This document shows positions 23,796 to 33,852 of a stretch of 54,361 nucleotides of DNA, in pieces. Under the pieces are notes generated by a model. The model saw only the letters and a program-made list of their open reading frames with translations, made no database searches and was not told the origin of the DNA. The stretch is from positions 1 to 54,361 of the forward strand of contig NZ_JAMOKO010000016.1 of assembly GCF_023656745.1 (NCBI RefSeq), written 5' to 3'. Made by a program: the position numbers and the translations under genes. The stretch comes from Collinsella sp. BG-O-102 (GTDB lineage: Bacteria > Actinomycetota > Coriobacteriia > Coriobacteriales > Coriobacteriaceae). Numbering within the stretch: position 1 is the stretch's first letter; every line of letters starts with the position of its first letter.

Positions 23796-25708
23796 ACCTT
23801 CTGAAACATATGGCGCACCTTGTCCAGGCGGCTGTTTGGACGGCGGGGCTGGATGACTGGCTTGCCGACAGCGGCCTGATACCCTTTCAGTTCTGTAAGG
23901 CATACGCTCTGCCCGTTGGTGTAAAAGGCCAGATCAGTACGGTATGCCTGTATACAGCGGGCGGGAATCTCGCCAGTAAAGACAACTTCATCCTTTTTTA
24001 CCTGGACCGTTTCGATGGTGGCACAGTATTTCGGTGCATCATGATAAGCCCTGGAAAGATATTCCCGGGGCGCATAGAGGGTGAAGGAGAGATAAGGTTC
24101 CAGCAGTTGCGTCCCTGATTCCTTCAATGCCTGTTCCAATACAATCGGGGCCAATGAGCGGAAGTCCGCCGGCGTGCTGACCGGACTGTAATAAAGCCCG
24201 TATTCAAAGCAAATCTTACAGTCCGTTACGTTCCAGCCGAACAAGCCCTGCTCCAGCCCGTAACGGATACCATCCCTGACAGCGTTTTGAAAACTCTGGT
24301 TCAAGTATCCCAGCGAAACCCGGCTCTCGTATTGTACACCGGAGCCAAGCGGGAGTGGTGTAACAGACAGTCCGATGGATGCCCAAAACGGGTTGGGCGG
24401 CACCTCGATATGGATGGTGTGGCTGGCTGCTTTGAGCGGCCGCTCCATATAAATGACGGTGGGTTCCTTTACCACTGTTTCAAGCTTGTATTTTTCCGAC
24501 AGCAAAGCGGAAACAACCTCCAACTGCACCCGGCCCAAAAAAGAAAGAATGATCTCATGGGTGATGGAATCCACCTCGCAGCGCAAAAGCGGGTCAGTAT
24601 CCGCAAGTTGCGTAAGAGCGTCCAGCAGCCGTTCTCTTTGCGCTGCCGTTTTCGGCGCAATCGACGTCCGCAGCGTGGGGAGGGGGTCCTCACGCCACCT
24701 TTTACGAGGGAGCCGGGTTGGGTCCCCTAATACATCGTTTAACCTCACGCTGTCGCTGGGAAGGATAACAATTTCACCCGGATAAGCGGTGTCTGTCCGA
24801 ACAATTTCCCCTTTGGATGGAATACGCATCTCTGTGATTTTCAGCTTTTCTCTCCCGGCCAGAGCCACCGTATCCCGCAGGCGCAGCGTTCCGCTGTATA
24901 GCCGCAAATAGATGAGCCGCTGGCCACAATCTGTATACTCCACCTTGAAAACGCTGCCGCATAGGGCGTCGCTCCCCTGTTCCCCAATCGGTTGGAACAG
25001 CCCTGTCACCGCATCCATCAACGGTTGAATGCCAAGGCCCTTTTTGGCGCTGCCATGATAGACCGGGAACAGGGAGGCGTCTTGAACCCGCCGCTGTTCC
25101 TCCTGCGCAAGTTCTTCCCGGCTGATTGGTTCTCCTGCGATATACTTTTCCAATAATTCATCGTTATTTTCGATGACCGCATCCCATGCTTCTATGTCGG
25201 TATTTTCCTCCAGGACTATTTCCGGGGACAGCGACACCGTCTGCTTGATGATAATATCGGCGGAGAGCTTATCCCGAACAGACTGATACACGCCCTGCAA
25301 ATCAACGCCAGCCTGGTCGATCTTATTGATAAAGATAACGGTGGGAATGTCCATTTTCCGCAGGGCATGGAACAGAATACGGGTCTGGGCCTGCACACCA
25401 TCTTTAGCGGAGATCACCAAGATGGCCCCATCTAAAACAGCCAAAGAGCGGTACACCTCCGCCAAAAAATCCATGTGGCCGGGCGTATCCACAATGTTGA
25501 CTTTACATCTGTGCCACTGGAAGGAAGTGACTGCCGCTTGAATGGTAATCCCACGCTGCCGCTCCAAAAGCATGGTGTCCGTCCTCGTTGTCCCTTTTTC
25601 GACGCTCCCCGGTTCTGAAATGGCTCCGCTGGCATATAGCAGGCTCTCCGTCAAGGTTGTCTTTCCAGCGTCTACATGGGCAAGAATCCCGATATTGATA
25701 ATGTTCAT
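23789..25708 (-). CDS. tet(W): Tet(W) ribosomal protection protein (tetracycline resistance)
   Basis: 639 residues, the exact length of Tet(W). It is an EF-G-like GTPase: P-loop AHVDAGKTT near the N terminus, [15 protein letters not shown], and the domain IV-V segments of Tet(M/O/W) proteins ([25 protein letters not shown], ending MFQKVM). It dislodges tetracycline from the ribosome. Residues such as [18 protein letters not shown] point to Tet(W) rather than Tet(O) or Tet(M), from memory of those sequences. Expression is controlled by the leader peptide and attenuator upstream. Composition and flanks show a low-GC cassette inside the high-GC ICE. Confidence 0.93.
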   Translation of the reverse strand: MNIINIGILAHVDAGKTTLTESLLYASGAISEPGSVEKGTTRTDTMLLERQRGITIQAAVTSFQWHRCKVNIVDTPGHMDFLAEVYRSLAVLDGAILVISAKDGVQAQTRILFHALRKMDIPTVIFINKIDQAGVDLQGVYQSVRDKLSADIIIKQTVSLSPEIVLEENTDIEAWDAVIENNDELLEKYIAGEPISREELAQEEQRRVQDASLFPVYHGSAKKGLGIQPLMDAVTGLFQPIGEQGSDALCGSVFKVEYTDCGQRLIYLRLYSGTLRLRDTVALAGREKLKITEMRIPSKGEIVRTDTAYPGEIVILPSDSVRLNDVLGDPTRLPRKRWREDPLPTLRTSIAPKTAAQRERLLDALTQLADTDPLLRCEVDSITHEIILSFLGRVQLEVVSALLSEKYKLETVVKEPTVIYMERPLKAASHTIHIEVPPNPFWASIGLSVTPLPLGSGVQYESRVSLGYLNQSFQNAVRDGIRYGLEQGLFGWNVTDCKICFEYGLYYSPVSTPADFRSLAPIVLEQALKESGTQLLEPYLSFTLYAPREYLSRAYHDAPKYCATIETVQVKKDEVVFTGEIPARCIQAYRTDLAFYTNGQSVCLTELKGYQAAVGKPVIQPRRPNSRLDKVRHMFQKVM

Positions 25709-25744
25709 GTCTATCCTCCATACAAGGCCCAAATGGGCGCAAAA

Positions 25745-25778
25745 ATCCCCAGCGGCTAATACTTTTACCGCTGGGGAT
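25745..25778 (-). terminator. tet(W) leader attenuator hairpin
   Basis: ATCCCCAGCGG pairs with CCGCTGGGGAT, followed on the minus strand by TTTTT and then the tet(W) ribosome site. It is an intrinsic terminator in the leader. Farther upstream, a second hairpin (GCCCC...GGGGC near 25881-25898) and a leader-complementary segment can form alternatives, the usual attenuation layout of ribosomal protection genes. Confidence 0.8.
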
Positions 25779-25924
25779 CATGACTTCGGACAAACAGAAG
25801 TATGACGGCTTACATGAGCCGCTGTCCGTCACGATATTTACTAAAAAGGCAAAAGTATTCTTAAATTGGGTACAAAAACTAAGCCCCTGCAAGGGGCAAT
25901 CATTTTTGCGCCCATTATCAAATT

Positions 25925-25948
25925 TTATTTAAGAATACCTTGCCGCAT
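25925..25948 (-). CDS. tet(W) leader peptide MRQGILK
   Basis: Seven codons plus stop after AAAAGGAG. The leader coding segment GTATTCTTAAAT is complementary to ATTTAAGAATAC about 90 bases downstream, so ribosome position on this peptide can switch the leader RNA structure, as proposed for tet(M)-type attenuation. Confidence 0.75.
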   Translation of the reverse strand: MRQGILK

Positions 25949-25976
25949 ATTTTTTACTCCTTTTCTGGATTAAATC

Positions 25977-26005
25977 ATTGTATCACATCAGTTTTAGGAA
26001 AGCAA
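25977..26005 (-). promoter_or_regulatory. tet(W) promoter
   Basis: On the minus strand, -35 TTGCTT (26000-26005) and -10 TACAAT (25977-25982) have a 17-bp spacer. Transcription would start just upstream of the leader peptide. Confidence 0.75.
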
Positions 26006-26010
26006 GTACC

Positions 26011-26360
26011 TAAAAGAAATTTTTCTTCCCCTTATATGTAACAATCATACCGGCTTCCTAGCGTTCAGAATGTTTTCTGCTGTCTGCTGTGGTGTTTGGT
26101 TGGAATTGTCCAACCAAAAGCCGATCCGTGGTGTTGTCTGCATTTTACTAAATACAAATTCAATGTATACAGAAAGATATAAGGAGTGGGAGGGATTCCG
26201 CCGTAGTTGGCATTGTAGGAAAATCCAAAAGTTTAGATTTTCCCACAATGCTTATCTTTTGGTCTTTGGTTCGGAATAGTGTAGTGCTGGCGGTCTATCT
26301 CTTGTTTTCGGTTGCTTGCTTCCTTACCGTACATGAGCATTGAGAGAAGGAGACAAGCAG
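26011..26360. other. Low-GC flank of the tet(W) cassette with inverted repeats
   Basis: No gene recognised. Hairpins are TTGGTTGGA/TCCAACCAA (26096-26117) and a 16-bp inverted repeat with one mismatch (26210-26225 with 26236-26251) followed by T-rich sequence. Short frames on either strand run through these hairpins and are unlikely to be genes. The cassette probably ends near 26385, where GC content rises. Confidence 0.5.
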
Positions 26361-26630
26361 ATGTTGGGTTACGAAGAAAAGATATAGCGCCTCGAACTGC
26401 TCGACGCGGTGGCAGATGCCGGGAGGCTGGCGAGGGGCCTGGACCAGCTGCTCGAGTCCCTGGCTCACGCCGACCAGCTGGACCCGCTCGACGTCGAGGG
26501 GGTCCTGGCCCTGAGGTCTATAAGCGAGAGGTGTGCCGAGCGCATCGGCGACGCGGCGCGCATCCTGGAGGCTCAGAACGAGGTCCTCTATGCGGAGGAG
26601 CGGGCCAAAGTCAAACCGCGCGATAACTGA
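26361..26630 (+). pseudogene. Coiled-coil protein gene interrupted by an in-frame TAG
   Basis: ATG at 26361, preceded by AAGGAG, reads MLGYEEKI, then TAG at codon 9 (26385-26387), then RLELLDAVADAGRLARGLDQ and on to the stop at 26630. Replacing TAG with GAG would give one continuous 89-residue helical protein. Either a nonsense mutation or the junction where the low-GC cassette fused to a truncated high-GC gene explains it. A shorter product could start at ATG 26409. Function unknown. Confidence 0.5.
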
Positions 26631-26807
26631 GGAACGAAACCCGGTCCGGAAACTGTTCCTTGATTCCGGCCGGATGATCTTCTCCGCCGCCCGGTGTCGC
26701 ATTGTGTCCGAGCGGCTGATGTCCCCCTATTCCCAGTGCCGCGGCGTACCGCTGCGTTATAATTCAGAAAACGCATTTGTATTGCATTTCGAGGGATAGA
26801 GGCGCGA

Positions 26808-27020
26808 ATGTCTAACGGCTATAAGGAGCTCATCAAGGGTAACCCCGGCGAGACCGAGATCAGGAGCTTCCTGGTAAACGGCGACCAGGTATCTGTGACC
26901 CTGCGCATCCCCGACACCCTGCGCGACGCGGCGAAGGAGGAGGCTGCCCTTCGCGGCATGAGCTTCTCCGCCTTTGTGCGCACTTGCATGATCGAAGAGC
27001 TCGCGAAGAAGGGACAATAG
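26808..27020 (+). CDS. Ribbon-helix-helix (Arc/CopG-like) DNA-binding protein
   Basis: 70 residues. The segment QVSVTLRIPDTLRDAAKEEA followed by GMSFSAFVRTCMIEELAKK has the beta-alpha-alpha pattern of ribbon-helix-helix repressors. It is the first gene of the defence operon, three bases before the methyltransferase gene, so it is probably the operon's autoregulator. A TATAAT box lies at 26758-26763, but no good -35 is visible. The ATG at 26808 follows GAGGGATAGAGG. Confidence 0.7.
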   Translation: MSNGYKELIKGNPGETEIRSFLVNGDQVSVTLRIPDTLRDAAKEEAALRGMSFSAFVRTCMIEELAKKGQ

Positions 27021-27023
27021 CCC

Positions 27024-29149
27024 GTGACGGAGCCAATGCACGACATCTCGGTCGAAGGCTTCATAGAGTCCTTCGACCGCCGATACCCGACTTTCATTCT
27101 CAAGACGTTGCTGTGCGACCGCACTACGGGGCGCAACATCATATGGGCCGACAACGAATACGAGGCCCTAGGCGACGGCTACATGGGCGATGACGAGATG
27201 ACCGTCGAGAAGATCACGGGCATGAACTCCGGCGTCATCAAGCCGCGCATCGCCAAAGAGCAGGAGAAGCAATCCCAGCGCACCAAGAGCCGCGCCGAGG
27301 TGTTCACCCCGTCATGGCTGTGCAATCAGATGAACAACGACTTGGACGAGGCTTGGTTCGGCCGGCGCGATGTCTTCAACACCGAGATCGTTGCGGATGA
27401 TGGCGCCAATACATGGACGCCGACTAGTGATCCAATCGAATTTCCAAAGTCAAAGGGACACGGCTGGCGCGCATACGTGGAGGCTACGCGGCTCGAGATC
27501 ACGTGTGGCGAGGCGCCGTTTGTGTGCTCGCGCTACGACACCGTGACGGGAGACGAGCTACCCGTAAGCGAGCGCGTAGGCTTCCTTGACCGCAAGCTTC
27601 GCGTTGTGACCGAGAAGACCAAGACTCGCAAGGAATGGGTGCGCCGGGCCCTCGACGCGCTGCGCGCGACGTACGGCTTCGAGTACCAGGGCGACAACCT
27701 GCTTATTGCTCGCGTCAATGTGCTCGAGACGTTCGTCGAGCATCTCCGCAATCGCTGGGGGTCGGGCCCCCAACAGGACGAGCTCGAGCAGGCGGCATGG
27801 ATCGTTTCCTGGAACTTCTGGCAGATGAACGGCTTCACAGACGCCGTGCCCACCAACAAGATGGGCGCCGAGGTGGAGTCGACCCTGGGGACGTTCGAGG
27901 AGCCCGAGCCGGAGCCGATGCAACCGTCGCTTTTCGACCTGTTCGATGACGTATTCCCCGACGAGACAACCGAAGAGACCAAAGAAGAGGAGCCAAGGGA
28001 AACGGTTCCCCTCTGCGTGATATACGACTGGCAGAACGGCGAGCCCTTCGAGTTCGCCGCATTGAAAGGTGAGGCAGCAATTATGGGAAAGAAGTTCTAT
28101 GCGGTAATCGGTAATCCCCATATCAGCTTTCAGTGGCGGAACAAGATTCTGGCAATAAGACCTATGCACCGCCCATCTATCACGAGTTTATGGACTCGGC
28201 GTTCAAGGTTTCCGACAAGGTGGAGCTTGTCACTCCCGCTAGATTCCTATTTGACGCCGGCTCAACCCCAAAGGCCTGGAACAGGAAGATGCTTAACGAC
28301 CCCCATTTCAAAGTGATGAGCTATAAAGCGGATGCGTCCAGCGCCTTTCCGAATACCGACATCAAGGGCGGTGTTGCCGTTACCTATCGAGATGCTGATC
28401 GGGATTTCGGTGCGATAGAAGTGTTCACACATTTCGATGAGCTTCGTACCATCAAAGAGAAGGTTGTAAAACATGGCATCCAACCCCTCGGCGATATCAT
28501 CTTCGCGGCCGATAGCTACCACTTCACTGAAGCCATGCACGAAGACCATCCCGAGATTCGTTATGTTGACGACGACCATGGTCTGTTGAGCAAGAACCAC
28601 GACTATGACCTTAAGACAAACGTTCTCGACAACCTTAACAATGTAGTTTTCTTTGACGAGATGCCTGGCGACGGAGATAGTTGCATCAGAATCTTTGGCA
28701 GAGGTCGCGCCGGAAGAGCTTACAAGTTCATTTCCGCCAGATATATCGCTCCGCATCCGAACCTCGACAAATGGAAAGTACTTGTTCCTGCCGCCAACGG
28801 ATCGGGCGCGCTTGGAGAAGTGCTTTCTACGCCCTTAATAGGGCGGCCCTTAATAGGGCATACGCAGTCCTTCATAAGCATTGGCAGTTTCAATTCCGAA
28901 GCGGAAGCTACGGCTCTCCTCAAATACATAAAATCGAAGTTCGCTCGGACCATGCTCGGAATTCTGAAGATTACGCAGCACAATCCCGCACCAAAATGGA
29001 AGTATGTCCCCCTACAGGACTTTACTTCTGACTCCGACATCGATTGGTCGCAGTCTGTTGCTGACATCGACCGTCAGCTCTATGCGAAGTACGGCCTCGA
29101 CGACGAGGAGATTCAGTTCATCGAATCCCATGTGAAGGAGATGGACTAG
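27024..29149 (+). pseudogene. Eco57I-type adenine methyltransferase, frameshifted at the NPPY motif
   Basis: From the GTG at 27024 the frame carries SRAEVFTPSWLCNQM (motif X-like FTP) and LEITCGEAPFVCSRYD (variant SAM-binding motif). At 28111-28120 it reads GNPHISF and leaves frame. Adding one C to the C4 run (28116-28119) restores GNPPYQLSVAEQDSGNKTYA, and the +1 frame continues to 29149 as a typical target-recognition and C-terminal part (about 708 residues in all). So a one-base loss lies exactly in the catalytic NPPY motif. The gene is disrupted, phase-variable or mis-sequenced. It should modify adenine for the neighbouring restriction/helicase protein; without it, protection of self DNA is unclear. 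Confidence 0.75.
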
Positions 29150-29151
29150 CA

Positions 29152-32100
29152 ATGGCGAGCATCGACATCTCCCAGATCATCGAGACCACCGCTCCCGCGG
29201 TGCCGCAGATCTATGCCCACACCACGCCCGAGATCGTCCGCCACAACGGCTGGACCAAGATCGGCTACACCGAGCAGGACGTGCGCGAGCGAATCAAACA
29301 GCAAACGCACACCGCCGACGTGCAGTGGCATCTGGAGTGGAGCGGCAACGCCACGTGGGAGCACCGTGCGGGCACGTTCCATGACACCGACTTCCACGCC
29401 TACCTCGAGAAGCAGGGCGTCGAGCGCGAACCCAAGAAGGAATGGTTCAAGATTAGCGGCGAGGAGTCTCACCAGCAGTTCTACCGGTTCCGCGACACCG
29501 ACGGCGTGCTGGACGCACCCGGCGCTGCCTCCTACACCCTGCGCGCCGAGCAGCAGCGCGCAGTGGAGCAGACGGGAGCCTTCGCCCGCGCCCATTGGGA
29601 CGAGGGCGGCGCGCACGGCGGCGAGTTCCTGTGGAACGCCAAGCCGCGCTTCGGCAAGACGCTCACCGCATACGACCTGTGCCGCAGTATCGGCGCGCAG
29701 AAGGTGCTCATCGTCACCAACCGCCCTGCCATCGCCAACTCCTGGTACGACGACTACGTGAAGTTCGTGGGCTTGGAGGGCGGCTACCGCTTCATCAGCG
29801 GCGTGGACGCTCTGACCGGCAAGCCCTACTGCCTCAGCCGCGAGGAGTACCTGCGCGCCATCCGCAACGACCCGGAAGGCCCCAAGGGGTTCATCGAGTT
29901 CGTGAGCCTTCAGGACCTCAAGGGCTCCATCCGCTTCGGCGGCGTGTACCAGAAGCTCGACGAGGTGGCCGACCTCACCTGGGACGTGCTCATCATCGAC
30001 GAGGCACACGAGGGCGTGGACACCTTCAAGACCGACGTGGCATTCGACCACATCAAGCGCCGCTTCACGCTGCACCTCTCTGGCACGCCCTTCAAGGCCA
30101 TCGCAAACGAGAAGTTCGCCGACGACGCCATCTACAACTGGACCTATGCCGACGAGCAGCAGGCCAAGCGTGACTGGCCTGCCGACTCTGAGCAGCCGAA
30201 CCCCTACGCCAACCTCCCCAAGCTCAACCTGCTCACCTACCAGATGAGCGACATCGTCGAGCAGGAGGCCCGCGGCGGCATGGAGATTGATGGCGAGCAG
30301 ACCGAGTTCGCCTTCGACCTCAACGAGTTCTTCTCGACCAAGCACAACGGCGGCTTCGTGCACGACGCCGACGTGGATAAGTTCCTCGACGCGCTCACCA
30401 CGCAGGAGAAGTTCCCGTTCTCGACACCCGGGCTGCGCGACGAGCTGCGTCACACGTTCTGGATGCTCAACCGCGTCGACTCCGCCCGCGCCCTCGCCAA
30501 GAAGCTGCAGGCGCACCCCGTCTTCAAGGATTACGAGGTGGTACTCGCTGCTGGCGACGGCAAGATCGACGCCGATGACGAGAACGAGAAATCGCTCGAC
30601 AAGGTACGCCGCGCGATCAAGGACCACGACAGGACCATCACCCTTTCGGTCGGCCAGCTGACCACGGGCGTGACCGTGCCGGAGTGGACCGCCGTGCTCA
30701 TGCTCTCGAACATGGCGAGCCCCGCACTGTACATGCAGGCGGCCTTCCGCAGCCAGAACCCGTGCCTGTTCGACCTGGGCGGCGGCAACTACGCGCGCAA
30801 GGAGAACGCCTACGTCTTCGACTTCGACCCGGCGCGCACGCTTACTATCTTTGAGCAGTTCGCCAACGACCTGTACGGCGAGACCGCGCGCGGCGGCGGC
30901 GATGTCGAAACGCGCGAGCGCCATATCCGTCAGTTGCTGAACTTCTTCCCCGTCTACGGCGAGGACGAAGAGGGGCAGATGGTCGAGCTCGACGCCGAGC
31001 AGGTGCTCAGCGTGCCGAGGCGCATCCATGCCCGCGAGGTGGTCAGGCGCGGCTTTATGAGCAACTTCCTGTTCCAGAACATCGCGAGCGTCTTCCGCGC
31101 GCCGGCAGAGGTCGTGGAGATCATCCAGCGCTTCGATCCCTACGAGCAGGGCAAGGCACAGAACGCCGAGAAGAACAAGGTCGAGATCGATGAGGGCACG
31201 GCCGACGAGCTCTCCATCAACGACGAGGGCGAGGTGGAGATTCCCGACGAGCAGGTCGTAGGCAAGGCTGCGGACATCTTCGGGCCGAAGGTCTACGGCG
31301 ACATCGCCGTCGAATTCTCAGGCCACATGGACGACATCGCGAAAGCCCACGAGGCCGATGACGACGATCGGGTGATGCTCGACAACCTCAAGGAGGCCTT
31401 CAAGCAGAGCGTGACCGCGCCTCTGGTACAGGCCGCCAAGGAGAGCTACGGCAGCGAGCTCAAGCCGCGCCAGCAGCAGCAGATCGAGCGCAAGGTCCAG
31501 GCGGACGCCGACATCCAACTCAACCGCCAGGTCGGCGACTACCAGATTCAGGCGCGCCGCATCGAGCAGTCGCGCAAGGACGAGCTCAAGGCGGCGACAA
31601 GCGAGACCGAGCGCGCCGAGGTGAACAAGCGCCATGACGAGCAGAAAGCGGAGGCGTTCCAGACGCTCGCCCAGAAGCTCGAGGACTCCCGCGAGGAGCT
31701 CGTGCAACGCGCCGGCGAGACCGTGGTGCGCGAGGTGGAGACGGCGAAGAAAGAGGACGAGAAGCAGGGCATCGAGGACAAGGTGCGCGCTCATCTGCGC
31801 GGCTTCTCGCGTACCATCCCGTCGTTCCTCATGGCCTACGGCGAAGAGGGCACGACGCTCGCGAACTTCGACACCGTGATCCCCGCTGACGTCTTCCAGG
31901 ACGTCACGAGCATCACCGTTGATGAGTTCCGCTTTTTGCGTGATGGCGGCGACTACACCGATGGCGAGACCGGCGAGGTAAAGCGCTTCGTTGGGCACCT
32001 CTTCGACGAGGTCGTATTCAACGACTCCGTGAGCGAGTTCATCAAGCTGCGCGAACGCCTGGCCAATTACTTCGACGAGTCCCAGACAGAGGACATCTTC

Positions 32101-32535
32101 GACTACGTGCCGCCCCAGAAGACCAATCAGATCTTCACGCCGCGCAACGTCGTGGTTCAGATGGTGGACCTCTTCGAGAAGGAGAACCCGGGCTGCTTCG
32201 ATGACCCGAGCCACACCTTCGCCGACCTGTATATGAAGTCTGGCCTCTACATCACCGAGATCATCAAGCGCCTGTACCGAAGCGAGGGCATGAAGGCCGC
32301 CTTCCCGGACGACCGCGAGCGTTTGGACCACATCCTGGAGCATCAGGTGTTCGGCATCGCGCCCACCAAGATTATCTACGAGATTGCCACCCACTTCATC
32401 CTGGGTTTCCACGACGAGGTCGGCCAAGGATGTGACTCTAACTTCGAGCTCGCGGACGCCGCGGAGCTCGCCAAGGAGGGCACGCTGGAGGCATACGTCG
32501 AGCGCGTCTTCGGGCCCAAGCTGGGCGAGGCGTAG
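29152..32535 (+). CDS. T5orf172/helicase restriction protein with C-terminal methylase-like part
   Basis: 1127 residues. The N terminus (IYAHTTPEIVRHNGWTKIGY, VRERIKQQ) resembles T5orf172/GIY-YIG-like nuclease domains. A superfamily 2 helicase follows: Walker A NAKPRFGKT (about 162-170), DEAH near 283, LSGTP, and SVGQLTTGVTVPEW to the arginine-finger motif. A long coiled coil (about 740-880) leads to a C-terminal segment with NQIFTPRNVVVQMVDLF (about 992) and FADLYMKSGLYITEI, resembling methyltransferase motifs X and I but lacking NPPY. It starts two bases after the methyltransferase stop. It is probably the ATP-driven restriction subunit of the system. Confidence 0.75.
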   Translation: MASIDISQIIETTAPAVPQIYAHTTPEIVRHNGWTKIGYTEQDVRERIKQQTHTADVQWHLEWSGNATWEHRAGTFHDTDFHAYLEKQGVEREPKKEWFKISGEESHQQFYRFRDTDGVLDAPGAASYTLRAEQQRAVEQTGAFARAHWDEGGAHGGEFLWNAKPRFGKTLTAYDLCRSIGAQKVLIVTNRPAIANSWYDDYVKFVGLEGGYRFISGVDALTGKPYCLSREEYLRAIRNDPEGPKGFIEFVSLQDLKGSIRFGGVYQKLDEVADLTWDVLIIDEAHEGVDTFKTDVAFDHIKRRFTLHLSGTPFKAIANEKFADDAIYNWTYADEQQAKRDWPADSEQPNPYANLPKLNLLTYQMSDIVEQEARGGMEIDGEQTEFAFDLNEFFSTKHNGGFVHDADVDKFLDALTTQEKFPFSTPGLRDELRHTFWMLNRVDSARALAKKLQAHPVFKDYEVVLAAGDGKIDADDENEKSLDKVRRAIKDHDRTITLSVGQLTTGVTVPEWTAVLMLSNMASPALYMQAAFRSQNPCLFDLGGGNYARKENAYVFDFDPARTLTIFEQFANDLYGETARGGGDVETRERHIRQLLNFFPVYGEDEEGQMVELDAEQVLSVPRRIHAREVVRRGFMSNFLFQNIASVFRAPAEVVEIIQRFDPYEQGKAQNAEKNKVEIDEGTADELSINDEGEVEIPDEQVVGKAADIFGPKVYGDIAVEFSGHMDDIAKAHEADDDDRVMLDNLKEAFKQSVTAPLVQAAKESYGSELKPRQQQQIERKVQADADIQLNRQVGDYQIQARRIEQSRKDELKAATSETERAEVNKRHDEQKAEAFQTLAQKLEDSREELVQRAGETVVREVETAKKEDEKQGIEDKVRAHLRGFSRTIPSFLMAYGEEGTTLANFDTVIPADVFQDVTSITVDEFRFLRDGGDYTDGETGEVKRFVGHLFDEVVFNDSVSEFIKLRERLANYFDESQTEDIFDYVPPQKTNQIFTPRNVVVQMVDLFEKENPGCFDDPSHTFADLYMKSGLYITEIIKRLYRSEGMKAAFPDDRERLDHILEHQVFGIAPTKIIYEIATHFILGFHDEVGQGCDSNFELADAAELAKEGTLEAYVERVFGPKLGEA

Positions 32536-32538
32536 CGC

Positions 32539-33852
32539 GTGGCGGAAGTAGTCGACAGCAAACAGGATGGGCGTGCAGAGGCTGCGCGAGCGGCGGTGAG
32601 TGCGGCACGGCGTGAGGATACCGAACTTTGCGCCCGTCTAGTCTTTCGCGTCTCGCGCAATGAGCTAAGGCGCGTGGGGATCACCACGCCCATCGCTCTC
32701 TACGATGAGCTGAAGCAGGTCTTCTGGAACGCAGACGAGGGCGTCACCCTGGGCGACCACCTCTCTGTCGGGTTCGGCAAGGTCGACCGCCGCCGTCAGG
32801 TGCGCGCCTTCGCCGAGCGCCATGCGGACGAGCCCAGAAACGTCGCCGCGAAAGCCTACGAGCGCGAATACGGCTTCAGCGCAGGCATCGCCGCGATATG
32901 GCTCGACCTGTTCGCCGAGCCCGCGGACGTGAGCTTCTCGGAGTGGCTTGGCGTCGAGGTCGCTGAATGCCCGACGGGCGCCCCGGCCTCCCGTGCGGAT
33001 GTGCCCGTAGCGCACGACACCGAGCGCGAGGCACCCACCCTCGAGGGCTTCCTTGCCCGGGAGCTTGCCGGCCGCATCTGCGACGAAGGCCTCGTGCGTC
33101 GGCGCTTCGCCTTCGAGTTTCCCGACGATCCGCCCGAAGCGCTCGACCGCGGCATCGAGGATGCGGGCTACTACGAGGACCGCGGCTTGCTCTTCCGAGA
33201 AGGGAGCACCCCGAACGACCACTTCACGCGGCTGCTGGCCGAGCATCCGTCTTTCGCGAAGGGCGACGCCGGCTTCGAGAACGCCGTGTGGCAGCACCCC
33301 GCCTTCCGCCAGGTGCTGCGCCAGGCGCTTTCGGACCACCGCTTACTTCTCTACGAGGGCGACAGCTACATCTCGTTCTCGCGGCTGCACGACGTGCTAG
33401 GCGCGCGCATGGCGGACATCGAGTCGTACGCGCCCGCGGTGAGCGTGGATGCGCCCGAAGGCGAGCCCTTCACCGTGGCGAGCCTGCGCGCGGGCGGCGC
33501 CACTCCGCATCCGCTGTACGGGCTGGACATGCCCGACGACTTCTACGAGGGACTGCTCGACGCGGGAGGGCTCCTGCGCAGCTGCACGCTCGCCGGAACC
33601 AAGGTGTTCGTCGCCGGAGGCGAGGGGCGGCTTTCCGCAGCCGACCTCATCGAGTGGATCGTCGCCCACCATGAGGGAATCGAGCGCGATGACCTGCCGA
33701 GACTGCTCGCGAACGATCTGGGCATCACGTGCCCGGCACCGCTTCTGACGACGACCATTTACAACTCCGACGTCTACTACGACGACATCGGGGACGCATA
33801 TTACTCATCCATGGAGGCATGGAAGAAGGAGGCACGAAATGAGCTTGCTTGA
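32539..33852 (+). CDS. Unknown defence-operon protein
   Basis: 437 residues from a GTG start four bases after the helicase stop. No family recognised. The sequence contains several segments that look like winged-helix or helix-turn-helix repeats (ITTPIALYDELKQVF ... TLGDHLSVGFG; DLPRLLANDLGITCPAPLLT), separated by a variable linker near residue 150-165. The 3' end overlaps the ParB-like gene by 14 bases. Position inside the overlapping operon suggests a DNA- or protein-binding subunit of the same system. It has no catalytic motif that I can see. Confidence 0.55.
   Translation: MAEVVDSKQDGRAEAARAAVSAARREDTELCARLVFRVSRNELRRVGITTPIALYDELKQVFWNADEGVTLGDHLSVGFGKVDRRRQVRAFAERHADEPRNVAAKAYEREYGFSAGIAAIWLDLFAEPADVSFSEWLGVEVAECPTGAPASRADVPVAHDTEREAPTLEGFLARELAGRICDEGLVRRRFAFEFPDDPPEALDRGIEDAGYYEDRGLLFREGSTPNDHFTRLLAEHPSFAKGDAGFENAVWQHPAFRQVLRQALSDHRLLLYEGDSYISFSRLHDVLGARMADIESYAPAVSVDAPEGEPFTVASLRAGGATPHPLYGLDMPDDFYEGLLDAGGLLRSCTLAGTKVFVAGGEGRLSAADLIEWIVAHHEGIERDDLPRLLANDLGITCPAPLLTTTIYNSDVYYDDIGDAYYSSMEAWKKEARNELA

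Noticed and set aside
26070-26279. 69-codon low-GC frame upstream of tet(W)
   Set aside because: It runs straight through two hairpins, has no ribosome site and shows no family motif.
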